Shown here: positions 8,744-21,304 of the stretch, piece by piece | Layout of the letters: each line of letters opens with the position of its first letter | Numbering within the stretch: the first letter of the stretch is position 1 | Assembly (NCBI RefSeq): GCF_000315625.1 | Contig: NW_005434671.1 | Span: 1 to 64,000 of the forward strand | Length of the DNA stretch: 64,000 nt | Source: Guillardia theta CCMP2712 | Taxonomy: Eukaryota; Cryptophyceae; Pyrenomonadales; Geminigeraceae | Direction of reading: 5' to 3' | The notes under the pieces: generated by a model | Databases searched by the model: none | The model's input: the letters and a program-made list of their open reading frames with translations, nothing else | Told to the model about the DNA's origin: nothing | Made by a program: the position numbers and the translations under genes

Positions 8744-10771
8744 TCACCTCTTGGACAATGGCGACGTATGCGTAGAGCTCAATGAAAGAGTTCCGGCACT
8801 TCCAGTTGCGGTGATGTTGCTGACGTTCAGCGCCGGCATAGGAGGATGTGAAGTGAGCCGCTTGAACGATCCAGGACTGTTGGCAAGGTTGCCTCCACGA
8901 GGACCAGCGCCCTTCATATTTCGCATCTTCAGCACGTCCTTGGGAGCGTCTGCTCTGTACTCATCGGCATTCTCAAGTGCAGCGCGTAGCAGTTCATCCT
9001 CCATGCCAGTGAGCTTCTGTCTGAGGGTTTGCGAGTTGATCGGCTCATCCTCGTCGTCAAACGCATCATTCTCTCTCACACTCGGGGCTCGAGGTCGAAG
9101 ATGAACTGGAGCTCCATCCATGGTCCCAGCAGCAGTCTCTTTCTCATCATGCTCATTGTTGTCTGTACTCTCTGACAGAAAATGGTGCCGATGTGCAGAG
9201 TCCTTGTGGGTGTGCAGGTGAGGAGTGAACTTGAGAAGCTGGACTGCCCTGCTTTCAACTTTCCCGAGAAGACTGATCATGACTGTGATCGGGTCTGCAT
9301 TGTCCTCAATTCCATTTTCATGAAGCTCTTTATCCGATATGTTGACCCGTCTGCAGATGCTGCGTGATGCCAGCATCAGTTGCTCAAGCAGTGTCTGACT
9401 TCTGTCTATCTTTTCTTCGATCTCCCTTTCTTGCTCCTCCAGCTTTTCAACTTTTGCGATCGCGTCATCCCTCAACTGTTTCCAATGATCATTTTTTCCT
9501 TGAAACTGCATTTCAGTTTGAGTAGCTTCAAGGTTCAGTCCTTCGATTTCGTCCTCCAGTTTCTCAATGTCCATGTTCAAACTGTGCAGATACTGAAAAC
9601 GATGAAAATTAAGCTCTTCGTATTGAATAAATTGCGTGACAAAGTCCTCTATCTTGGCGTATCCCGTTGCAGACTGCAGCTTTTCGAAGGCTTCCTCAAA
9701 ACTTTGAGCTTGCTCCTTGAGCAGATCGGTCATCGCTTTTTCTTTTGCCAGTTGCCATTTTCCCTTGACGACTTTGCGTCTCAAGTCCTCTTCCTGTTCT
9801 GCGGTCATGCTTCCAAGTTGATACGGAGGAGATGGTTCCCCTTTGTTCAGATTGTCCTCGATGAGGTCAAAGGCTCGTATCACTTGCTTCAGCTCTCTGC
9901 ATTGCGAGAGAAACTCTCTGTGCCCCGTGTCTGCATTATGCTGAAGTTCTTCAATTTTTGAAGCATATTCAGCTCTTTCCACCAGAAATGCTTGAGATTC
10001 ACCGATGATCTCCTGTATCTGCTTCTCCACTATCGCCAGCCGAGCTTTGGTGCGCGACATGATTTGTTTGAATCTTTTCCTCTCTCTTCGCAATTCGTTG
10101 ATGTTAGATCTGGCTTTCTTGTTCTCAGTGATCTCAGAAGCGTATTTTCGTGAGACAAGCTCCAAGTTGTCATTAAGTCTTTGAACCTGCTCGTTGAATC
10201 AAAGGCTGCACACAGGCAACTGAGCAAAAATACCTGCTTGCGCATGTGCGTATCCGTCTCTGTTCTCGCGAGAAAATCTCGCTTTTCTTCGATCAGCTCA
10301 TAGCAGTCTTTGAGTTTCTTGTCGTGCTCTCCAATCTTTCGTTTCTCTACTTCTATTTTAGCAGAGAATGTCTCTGCTTCTTCAGCAAGCTTTGCCACAA
10401 GAGCGAGTGATCCTATGGAGTTCTGATCTTCATCAAAACCGGCGGTAGATAGTTCAGTAATCTTGTCCCTTAATTCTTGATTTTCTTGGCGAAACTTTGC
10501 CAGAAGCGACCTGGAAATATTTACAGTCAACATCAACTTCAACCTTCACCAAGGCAGGCGCGTACCTCTGCTCTCTAAGCAGCTTCTGTGCTGATGTAAA
10601 TGTGGACTTGGTGAATTCGTCCTGTGGTCCTTGCTCAGTCTTGACGGGCTTTGCTACAGTTTGGTGTTGTTCTGATGACTGCGCATTATTCGAGGTTCGA
10701 TTTTCATTGCGAACTATTTCTTCCCTCTCTGCAGGAGGTCCAGGAGTTTGCGAAACCGAAGCATCTGCCAT
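8744..10771 (-). CDS. Outer dynein arm docking complex coiled-coil protein (DC2/CCDC114-CCDC63 type)
   Basis: Three exons (10771-10566, 10510-10234, 10186-8744) separated by introns of 55 and 47 bp give about 641 residues. After a low-complexity N-terminus almost the whole protein is coiled coil. The region FEEAFEKLQSATGY...DFVTQFIQYEELNFHRFQYLHSL matches the signature of the ODA1/CCDC114/CCDC63/CCDC151 family, which anchors outer dynein arms on axonemal doublet microtubules. The C-terminal 150 residues are disordered. The start is the first ATG of a frame encoding a Pro/Glu-rich leader. Among family members I favour DC2 (ODA1), but cannot exclude a CCDC151-type paralogue. Its presence implies a motile cilium or flagellum. 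Confidence 0.8.
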
Positions 10772-11196
10772 ACTGTCCTAGACACCGCCTCTCAAAGCGA
10801 AAACAGTCTTGTGCCTGTAAAGCGTAGTTGTCGATATATCTCACTTTATGTCTTTTCTTCTTGTCCTCCCTTCAATTTCTTTCAGTCGCCCCTGCCATGA
10901 GGAGCGTTGGAGAAGCAATGTACAATAAAATGTAGGGGTGGGTAAGTTAACATGCGGGTCCATTTATCTGAGAACCACAGAGACAGGTAGGGGTACGTTC
11001 AGGTTTCCCATCTTTATAACTGTGGTAGGGTGGTATCACGAAGGAAAGTTCAACGGCTGGAAATTTGATCCATATCCCGAAACCTGCCCTTAGTATTTCA
11101 ATGGTGCAAAGATGTTTTGAATTATGAGAAAAGCAGCCCGCCTCAGAAACTGGTTATGGTTTCAGTTACTGTTCAGTTACGTATCGACGAAGGGGC
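10772..11196. promoter_or_regulatory. Divergent intergenic region
   Basis: About 425 bp between the divergent starts of the dynein docking gene and the metalloprotease-like gene, so it should hold both promoters. Two similar words, GTAGGGGTGGG (about 10933) and GTAGGGGTACG (about 10987), occur about 55 bp apart. No gene is seen. Confidence 0.4.
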
Positions 11197-14186
11197 ATGA
11201 TGGCTGGGGAGAGTACTGGGTTGATGCAAGGGTGGCGCCATGGAGACGGAAAAGCAAAACGATATATGAGATCATTAGGGATATCATGGTTGGTTGGAAG
11301 CACACCTCCAGGACCCAAGGTGTACTCTTGCATTACCCTCGTTGTCGTGATTGCAGTCACTTTGACACAACGAAGCGGATTGAACTCGGTAGACTTGTTG
11401 TCGATACCCATCCCCATGCTTCCGTTGACAGGCAAGAAAGAATTGGCCAAGACTAAGATGCATATTCTTTACCAGGATTGGAGAGGTACTTCTCTTGAAT
11501 CTATCGATCGGTGGACTTTCAGCCACAAATGGCATGGCTCGTTAGACCTGGGCGAGATTGAGATGAAGAAGGTTGTGGCTCCTGAACTTTCGATTGTGGG
11601 CTCTGAGGAGTACGGCGACAAGAAATCACTATCTGAATTGAAAGAACATCTTATCAAACATTTCAAGGTTACGCTAGAAGGTTCTTGGGAGCAGAATCAA
11701 GCATCAGTCTTGCTCGATCAACTTCAAGCGTTATGCTCTCCAACCAGCAAGTCTGATCAGTCCGCTTTTCAAATATGTGATATTCAGCATGATACACACT
11801 GGAAATTGAGTGATAACTTGTTGAGCGACGATATATCTTTGGTAGGCTCCGATGTTTCTTTGGCAAGAAGGGCGTTGGATTTTGCAGCTCCTCGTTCAGC
11901 GAAGGTAGATGGCGATAGTGGTGTCGTTAGATCGCACAGACTTCAATTTGCCTTGATGAAGTTTGTGACTAATTGGGGGCACAAGGAAAAAGTAGTCAAC
12001 CAGATTCTTCAGCGCAAATTTGGTTCACAACTTGATGTTGACGTTGGTTACATCGACCTCACTTCTGTCACCACCTACGAAGATAGGGAGAGGTTTCAAG
12101 CATTCAAAGCTCCAGAACTATTATTCATGATGGAATCGTGGAGCTTGCTCCCTCAGCATCTGGTTGGTACTTTTCCTCTGGATATTTGCCATTGACGTTT
12201 GCACCTTAGCACAAGGTCGATGGATTGAAGTATGTTGTTCGACGACAACAGGTTTTGTTTTAAACTCAAAGCGCAAAACTGGATTGATGACTTGGTGCTT
12301 TCAGGGATTAAATCATCCATATTATGGTCCTACGACGGCAGTCTCCTGGCCGACAAATATGCAGAATTCTTATCAGGAATATATGGATTATTCGTTTAAC
12401 AATGACGGTTATACTTCTCGACATTTGTTTATTCACGAAAAGACGCATTTCTTTTGGGGTAGGTTGTGGAACGATCAAATGAAAAAGGATTGGGAGGCAG
12501 CTGGTTCCTGGAAAGAGAAAGGCAATGACTCTTGGATGACCGATCAAACAATTCCCTTTGCTTCAGACTATGGAGCAAGTAATAACCCTGACGAAGACAT
12601 TGCTGAATGCATGGCAGCATACGTGCTACACCCTATGCTGCTACAAGTAAGAGCGCCTGTCAAAGAAGAGTTTATTCGCAAACAAATCATGAGGAATACA
12701 CGATACCTGGAAAATCCTATTTTCACTTTCAAGATAGAAAATGAGGAACCTTATCGAAGATATCCACCTTCGGTGAACAACATAGATATTCGTGTGGAAG
12801 GAGATCCGAATGACGACAAGACTGTTGAGATGAAGATGCTTGTTGATGTTGGACACGGTTGGCACTCCCCGATTCATGCAGAAGTAACTGTCTCAGGACC
12901 AAATGGTGGTTCAAAAACTTTAACTCTTTATCCGGACGCGGTCGAAGAAGAAAGTGGCGGTTCAATTACAATGCGTACAACTGAAGTATTCAGCAAATAT
13001 TGTGAAAATGGCTTCTGGTCGGCCTCTCAGATAAAGGTTTTGTTTTAATTCTTTTGTCTCAAGTCTTATTGTTTTTTTTAGATGGTCGATAAAATCGGGT
13101 CCGAACGTTGGATTAAGGTGGATGAGTACTCATGGCGCCTGTACCTCAATAATGCCATGGGTACCACTTGGGCACCAAGATATTTGTCTCAAACCTTGAA
13201 ATTGACGAAAACTTTGGAGAAGGACGACGAATCAGGATCGCATTATCCAGTTGTGACAGCAACCATTAGGTTTCAACAAACCGGAGCTCCCCTCGATGAA
13301 AAGTCACCAGTGTGGATGAGGCTGGCTTCGAAGCCAAGTGCACAGGGGGGGGGGATGACTGGAAGCGAATGGGATGGGAGCGGAACAAGCTCTTATTCAT
13401 ATCCACTGTATCAAGCAGGTACTTGCGTTCAGGACCAGAACTCTTGGGATGGCGTATGCACTGTCTCGTGGAAGCTGTCTCCATATTCTGCAGCTGGTCA
13501 ATATTATGTATAGCAATTGAATCTTGTTTGCTCCTGAAAATTCGCTGACCCTGAGTGCCAGGTCTCCATGATTCAGCTGAGAGATGTTGCTAGTAATACA
13601 AGAAATCAGTTTTTCACGCAGCAGAAGCCTGGATGGACCTGCTGTGGGAGAGTAGGAAATACCCCAAACGACGAATTTCCTGTTCTCATGGAATTGCAAC
13701 AATGCGCACAAGGAACTGAATTGTCTGTTGACAATATCTGTGTTGTTCAGGATCTGAGTCCACCAAGTTTAGCTCCTGAGAGCATCAAAATTCAAGTAGA
13801 ACCAGCTGAAAGTTCACATCATAACGGAGCTTCTGTTGTGAAAATCCAATTCAAGGCAAAAGATGATAAATCTGGAGTTGGCACTGTCGCATACCGGCTA
13901 ATGGATCCTCAGGGTTTCTCACACCAGGTGATGTTGGTTGTTTGATATTCATAAATCTTTTTGCTAAGCCTATGTAAACCAGGGCTACATGACGCATGAG
14001 AATGAGTACGGACCTGTTTTCCATGGAGACCCAACCGCTTGGAAGGAGTACACCCTGACAGTAGAGCTTGCAAAGGGAAGCCCTCCTGGGAAGTGGCAGC
14101 TCGAGAGTTTAGACATCCATGACAAGGCGGGGAATCGAAAGCATCATCAATTCATTGAACTGCTTCAGTTTGAGGCCTCGCATTGA
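11197..14186 (+). CDS. Membrane-anchored zinc metalloprotease-like protein (HEKTH) with Ig-like repeats
   Basis: Six exons: 11197-12166, 12210-12229 (20 nt), 12305-13036, 13082-13507, 13562-13927 and 13983-14186; all phases agree. The product is about 905 residues. A hydrophobic segment near residues 44-59 (VYSCITLVVVIAVTLT) suggests a signal anchor. The catalytic-type motif HLFIHEKTHFFW gives HExxH, and DEDIAECMAAY about 60 residues later offers a plausible third zinc ligand (Glu), as in gluzincin or lethal-factor-fold peptidases. The C-terminal third has repeated beta-sandwich-like units (LRDVASNTR, DDKSGVGTVAYRL, LDIHDKAGN) resembling bacterial surface-protein modules. Extracellular or lumenal action is inferred. 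The bacterial flavour suggests possible ancient transfer. Substrate is unknown. Confidence 0.7.
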
Positions 14187-14545
14187 AGTCTCGTCGCAGA
14201 ATTTCCCAGTGTAGATTGTTATTTTGACCATTGTACTGTATTTGATTGAACATTGTCACGAGATCACGTCATGATTGAACTCTTCACGGCCACTCGACTT
14301 CTTGGGCCTCAAGTGCTCGGACCGTATGAAGTTATCAACGCCGCTGAGGGCCGCCTCAGTCACTGAGTTATCCTGACGGTTTGCCTTGTTTTTAGAGCCG
14401 CCTCAGGATAGCCTGCACAGTTTGTGGGGGATGAGGGGTCACCAAGTCAAGGGTCTGGTCGGTCCCACTCAGCGAAATGCTTTGGTGCTACAGTTTGCAG
14501 CAGCAAGGCAAATTGCGGAGCGTTTAGACGTGGACAATCAATACA
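14187..14545. other. Intergenic region, no gene seen
   Basis: About 360 bp between the metalloprotease stop and the channel start. The segment 14286-14380 contains words such as CTCGGACCGTATGA and GCCGCCTCAGTCACTGAG that resemble the GC-rich dispersed sequence at 4760-5000. It should contain the channel promoter. Confidence 0.4.
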
Positions 14546-17500
14546 ATGAAAGAAAAATCAAAAAGATATGCAAGTCGTGTTTCCCCTGAGCTTGATCAAG
14601 ACCGAGGAGGCCTGGAAGATGTGTTTGAAGTGCGATGATTCATGTATTGCTTGCCAACTGTTCTAACTTCATTTGCAGGACGATCATGAACATGCACCAA
14701 GTGATCAAACGGATGAAGATGACGATCATGTTGCAAAGGCAAGTTTATAAGATTTGTCTCAGCCCTTCTTCTTCTTCCCGTTTGCTTCTGGCTTGTTGGC
14801 CATGTACATTTTTCAAACTACCTGATGTAATTTTCGCATTTTAGGAGTTCGCATTCGACAGCAATCCACCTAGCACACGGTCAACCATGTACTCAGATGA
14901 CGGATACGAAGAAGCCGGAGGTCAAATGTATAAACAAAGGCATTTCAAGAAAGCCGGTTGCTGTGAGGTGTCTGAAGAGCCGTTGCCAGTCCGAAATGTC
15001 TGCGGTTGTGATACTAGAAATTCATTCCGCATGTTTTGCCTCGTCGTGGCAGTCAATCCCTGGGTAAATCGCATCTGGTTTTGGACGTCTATAATTCACA
15101 GTACGTTCCTCATTGCGGAATTCCAGACTGCTGTCTTCGACTGCACGGTTGATAATAGTCTGGATTGCATAGGGTACATTCCAAATTGGATCAATTTGAT
15201 TTTTGTGGCCATCTATCTCATAGAACTTTTGATCAAAAGTGTTGCATTTGGTTTCTTTGGGGGCAAATTTGCGTATTACACGTACGATTTCTACAACAAA
15301 ATTGATCTTTGGATAACAATATTTTGCGTTCTTGAAATCATATTGTCCTACGTTGATGTTTTTGTCTCATTTCGATCATTTCGATTGCTGCGCTTGATCA
15401 AATCATTGTCCAAGTTTTCAGTCTTGAACGAGATCAAATATTTTTTTCAATCTATAGTATCATCTATGATTCCTTTGTCAATGGTCATGATTCTCATTCT
15501 ATTCATGTTTGTTTTATTCGGCGTTGCTGGCATGTCTTTTTATCAGTACACGTATCGTCGAAGATGTGTAATGTATTTTGATCCATATATCCGAGCAGTA
15601 ACTTGCTTTCAAGGTATGGAGTGACACGCTGGAGATCAAGCAACCTGAGCAATGGTGCAAACGTTATGCAGACAAGTTGTCGCTCGATGGGTCGGTGTTG
15701 GGCCTTGAGAATACATGTGGTCCCCTGCAAAGCTGTTTAGATATCGGAAACCCAAATTATGGGTTCTCAAGCTTCGACAACATGGCAGGTTGATGGTTTT
15801 CCTTACTCATTCGCTGAACTAACCAGTGATTTGCATCAAAGCTGCATTGATTTCTCTGTTTCAAGCATTCTCAACGGACGGTCAATACCAAATTATGTGG
15901 GCTGCCTTACAAGGCGAACCCGATTTTGAATTCCTGACATTTATATACTTCATAATATTTGCATTTGCTGTGGGTCAAGTTCTCATCAACGTTTTCCTAG
16001 CAGTGTTTGCAAATGTTTTTTCAAAGGTCAGAGAAAAGGAACCAGAAACAGAGAAAGCTGGAGGCTTGGAAAATCAAAGTGAGAGTTTTAGTACTGTTGA
16101 AGAGAACACAAGTAAGGAATCAGATAAAAACAATGGTAACGGTCAAAGTCACTTGCCAAAACTTGAAACAGCAGAAATGGGAAAGGACTCAGAATCAAAA
16201 TACAAGAAAAAAACTGATGAAGCTTCCAAAATTTATCAAAGAATTATGAAAGCTTATGTTGCATTCCAAGAACAAACAAAACGTAAAATTCAGACTAGCG
16301 TAATGATGTCTATGGTCTTCAGAAGCGTATACTACGATACCTTGTTGTTTTTGGCAATTATGACAAACTCGCTCGCACTTGCGATGGAAGGAAGTCTTAC
16401 GGGCCCTAACGTTGACTCAATTTTGTTGACGATCGAAAATTTCTTATCTCTGTTTTTCTTTTGCAACGTTTTCTTGCAGATCATATGTGATGGCTCACTG
16501 CACAAACATTTTGAAAATGGAGAGAATGTTTTTGAATTCATAGTAACTTTGCTAACCACAACGGCCCTAATCGCTGAATTCCTTGGAGCAGGCAACAATG
16601 CTACATCGGTTTTGAGGGGTGCTGGTATCTTAAGATTGATGAGGGGTTTGAAGTTTTCCTTTCTGCGACCAATCTGGCTGATGCTTATAAAAGCTGTGAG
16701 TGCAGGAGTTTCAGTAATCAATCTGATACTTTTCATTTCAATCTTGACTGCAATTTTTTCCTTGACTGGACGAAGTTTGTTTGTTAATAGAATATCGAAT
16801 GCACAAGCAAATTTTGATGATTTTGGAAGGTCTTGCATGACTCTCTTTCAGGTCATGACAGGAGATAGTTGGTCTGGACTAATGTACCAAGGAATGGACT
16901 CTTTCTGCTCCGCCAACGAAGGGACATGTTCGGACCTTTCGTGCAGCACTTGCCCATATGGGTATGTTCTTGTTGCAGCACTATTTTACGTTTTCTTCTT
17001 TTGGATCGGCCAATTTGTATTCATTACTATGTTTTTAGCGCTCGTGTTGGAAAAGTTCTCGGTGGAAGAATTCATGACCTCAAGCGTGTCTAAAACAGAA
17101 GATGTTTACTTGGATTTTGACGCTGCAATTGAAGAAGTTGCAAAATATCAAAAATTAGCGCCTGCTTTAGTTGCACGACCCTTGATTGAGCAAGCCTTTA
17201 TTGAGGTAGCCGACAAATCAACAAATACAATCGAGAAATCCAAACTTCTTTCTTTTGTGAAAATGAAGCAGCCAATGCTTATGTGGAGATTTCTGAAAGT
17301 CTCGAGATTGTATGATCTTTATCAGGGCGTCAAAAAATGTTTGGCTTGCTTCCGTTCGAGCAAATCAAGTAAGTTACCATCAAGTTTGAAAATAGCACCT
17401 TCCGAATCTTTGAAAATGATAGATCGAGGCTCGATAGAGAAAAAAGTTGCGAAAGATATGAGAGAGGACATTAAACTCTACATGTCGAAATTGGCAGCTT

Positions 17501-20500
17501 TTGGAATATTGGGCGAGGTGACCATCCATGCTATCAAGCTTGGAATTGCAAATCAAGTCAACTTTCGTGATTTGAAACTGACTCCGGTTGATGCAGCTCT
17601 CAAGATATTGCGCAACCCAGATATCGCTTGGAGGCTTGGAATTCCGAATTTGTTTGAAAACCGAATCGAACAGGAGGTGGCCAATGCTAGACTCAAATCT
17701 GAAGCTCCAATTGATGAAAGCAATCAATTTGCAACGGAAGAACGAGACTCGTTTCGCTCTAAAATGAACCGGTTGTTGGTCAGACTTGCTGACAGTAAGA
17801 CGTTTGACAACATCGTTTTGATAGCAATAACCATGAGCACGGTCTTTTTGACCTTTGAAACTCCATCTCGATTGATTCCTGGACCCGTATCATACGAGTT
17901 GCTGGATTTAATGAATATCTTATTTACAATCATTTTCACAGTCGAGGCTGTTGCAAAAATAGGTGCCAATGGATTGCTTTTACCAAACAGTGTTGAGCAC
18001 ACAGCTTATTGGCAGTCCATTCCGAACAGAATGGACTTTATTGTCCTTGCTTTCAATCTTGCAGAGCTGTTTGGAATAGGCGCTTTGGTTGGAACAAGAA
18101 CATCGAAACTCATCAGAATCTCAAAAGCATTAAGACCATTGAGGTTGATGAGTCGATTTGAAGGCACTAGAGCAATTGTCAAGGCTCTAGTTGGGTCAGT
18201 AAAGCCAATTTCATACGCTGTCCTTTTCTTGTTCATCAATTGTTCGGTGAGCATATCTCTTTCCTTTGCGTTGATTGCTTACTCATAGCTTTCAGATTTT
18301 TGCGGTGACTGGAATGGCGCTATTCAGAGACAAGTTCTATTCGTGCAATGACGGGTCTCTCGACGGTCTGCTCGGCGAAGGCCGGACTCAATGTGCTGGG
18401 CAATTCTTGAACGAAGACGTTTATTCTCCCAGGTCATGGTCCAACCCTCCGGCTGGCACTCATTTCGATACCTTTCCGGACGGAGTGCTGGCCCTCTTTC
18501 GAGTCATCACCTTAAAGTGGAACGCAATCTGGATCACTGGACAGGATGCCTATGAAGTGAATTTGCAGCCTGTGCAAAACTACAACTCGTTTGTTGCAAC
18601 TGTCTTCTTTGCATTATTTATTTTTGTGGGATCCTTTTTCTCACTGAATCTGTTTGTTTCATTTATTTGTGACGGGTTCTATGCCTCTCAGGGAGTGGAT
18701 ACATCGGAAGAAATCCAATGGGCATCAATTCGAGATATGATCAAAAGGCATCTGCCAGCACGCGAAAGAGTTTATCCCGACAACTTGACAGCTCGATATG
18801 CCAGAGGTGTTGTCCTGAGCTATCAGTTTCGCTATTTTTCAGCTGGTTGTCTTTTGGTCAATATCATGTGCATGTCATCGTCTCATGTAAATCCAAGCAG
18901 CTCTTTCAGCCTGTTTCTCTCAGTGCAGAACGACGTCTTTTTTGGGATCATGTGTCTTGAATTCGTGCTCGATCTTCTCGGATTCGGTCCAGAAATAGCA
19001 TTTACGCAAGGGAGTGGATTTGATTTTTTTCTGATTGTCGCTACAATTTTTGTAATGACATTTGAAAGCAGCTTTCGATCTGCTGGTCAGGTTGTAAGAT
19101 TATTGAGATTATTTCGGTTTTTGATGACGTTGTCATCGCACAGTCTTGTGGCAAGCATTTTCGAAACCGTGGTTCTCAGTACGGTACAGACCGCAAACAT
19201 CATGGTTGTGCTCCTTGTCAGTATGATCGTTTTTGCCGTTCTCTTCGTTCAGCTGTTTGGCACCACTAAATATGGATCAAGACTTGGGCCACAAGCGAAT
19301 TATTTCACATTTTATTCTGCAATGCTGACACTATTTCAAATAATTTTTGGAGACGAATGGCATCAGTTGATGGACGATTGTTCTATCAATTTTCCCTCTT
19401 GCACTCCTACTGTATACGACAGAAATGGAAATGAGTTGAGGATTGGAGATTGTGGCACACGGGTCGGATCGTTGCTGGGGTACCATTTCTACATGATCAT
19501 TGTTCATTACACGATCCTGAACCTCTTCATCGGGATGATTATGAATAATTTTGCGTACATTACAACAAAAGACTCACAAGGAGTCATCAAGGAGGCAGAA
19601 GTTAAAACGATTTCCCGCATATGGGTGCAAATCTTGGATCCAAAAGCTAGTGGATGTGTAAAGCTGCATCAGGTTTACAAGTTTTTATCAGCTATTGGTT
19701 CGCCCCTAGGTTTCTATGACTCAGGCAATAATCTTCACAGGTACCTTTGCATTAGAGAAGATTTGAGTCGTCAGCTGAAAATTCTTGAGGAAAATCGAGA
19801 TCATGGCAACAAAGGTTTCTTATTTTTCCTCAAGGACCTTGAAAGCAAGCTCTACCAAGAAGCGAACAATCAATGGAAAACAGTGCAGAATCAAGCTGAA
19901 GAGTATAGGAAACAACTTGAGTCATACTATTCAGGAAATAAATCATTCAAATCAGATCTAGTTGGAAAGGACGCACAACACGAAGGAACTGATTCTGATG
20001 CCAGCGCTGAAAATGATGATTCTCCCTCGGATACAGAGAACCAAGTGCACGTGTCCGGCGGCAACATGGGATCTAAAAGGGATAGAGGACGAGTGCGGGT
20101 CAAGAAGATCAAACGTATAGACTCCAGTAAAGCGCTTGACAAGATAATTACGGACTTGCAGACGAAAAGCAAGAGAGAGCTCAAACGACTTGAGAGAGAG
20201 GTATACTTTGACCTGTTACTGTTTGTTTTTGTAACCAGCATATCCAGGCAAAAGAGAAAGAGATGTTTGCATTGCAAGCTTCACAATTTTCAAAGCCAAC
20301 TGTGACTAGCTACATGCGAATGATCTCATTTCTCAGGTGGCTCAGTGAGCTCTTTGTATCTCGACAAAAGATTCTTGAGACTCATCGAAGCTATGAAGTT
20401 CTTCTTTACACAGAAGTACTCGAAACTTGTTTGGTGTGGATGAAAAAGTCAATTCTGCCTTCAAGAATAGCTCACAACAAGAACGATTACTTGGATAGCA

Positions 20501-21297
20501 TTCGCTCAACAGCTTCCACGCAATTAGCAACAGCAGTCATCAAGGGAGGAATTCAACGGCGAAGATTCCGAGCTATCAAGAAGATGACTAACGCGTTGTT
20601 TACATCGACGCACTTCCTCAAGAAGAACAGACGAAATTTGTTGAAGCAAACTCGCAGTTCCTCTTTCAAAATAAGATCGTTTGGTTTGGATTCCAAGAGA
20701 GCAGAGGAAATCTTGTTGAGTAACCACTCTGACGCGCTTGTGAAATTTGCAAAACTGGTCAAATATCGGTTTATCACAGAATCTGAAATATTGGAAATCG
20801 CCGAGGAAGGAGGAGTTGTTGTGCAAGAAGAAGACATCATGGATGTAGATGAATTCATGCTCAACCAAATATTGTCTCTGCAAGAGATTTCGATTCTCAT
20901 ACCTCACATCGACTTGAGGGAAAAGCTTGACGACCTTATAGAGAAGGGATATGAGAATTCCCTTTGGAAACTTGCAAGAAGCATGGGTTTTATCGCAGGA
21001 AATTCTGCAAGGTTGTCCTCGTTGTCTCATGCTCAAGTGAGTGAGCTTTTGCATAAGTTCGAAGAGGATTCCAGCGAGAAAAACAACATAGCTGAATCAC
21101 AAGCTCGCATGAAGCAGTACAAGTTACAAATGGCTCAGTATCGCGAGATCAAAGGCTCTTTGAGCGACATTACACGAGGAAATCAGGAAATAACAAGAGT
21201 GATCCTTGAAACTCGCAAAAAATGTGATGAGTTGCAAAAGGAAAGGTCTAAGCTTATGAAGACTGATAGAACTTATGCCGCAGACGACTCGTCTTGA
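14546..21297 (+). CDS. Four-domain voltage-gated-type cation channel alpha subunit with D-D-K-D filter
   Basis: Seven exons (14546-14629, 14679-14738, 14845-15567, 15614-15788, 15827-18246, 18296-20200, 20248-21297) give about 2,138 residues; intron 2 has GC-AG ends. Four repeats of six membrane segments and a pore loop are visible. S4-like helices include SFRSFRLLRLIKSLSKF (I), ILRLMRGLKF (II, poor in charge), SKLIRISKALRPLRLM (III) and VVRLLRLFRFL (IV). Pore loops read STDGQYQ (I), TGDSWSG (II), ITLKWNA (III) and FGDEWHQ (IV), giving filter residues Asp365, Asp694, Lys1228, Asp1507. A basic stretch, AVIKGGIQRRRFRAIKK, in the C-terminal tail may bind calmodulin, and coiled coil follows. The family (Nav/Cav/NALCN/Cch1) is certain; the ion carried is not. 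NALCN (EEKE) is the closest filter pattern I know. Confidence 0.92.
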
Positions 21298-21304
21298 GAG
21301 CATT

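Noticed and set aside
9380-9961. 193-codon plus-strand frame
   Set aside because: It is antisense to the coiled-coil region of the dynein docking gene; Leu/Phe-rich composition is the mirror of Glu/Lys-rich codons.
16332-16838. 168-codon minus-strand frame
   Set aside because: Antisense shadow of the channel's domain II.
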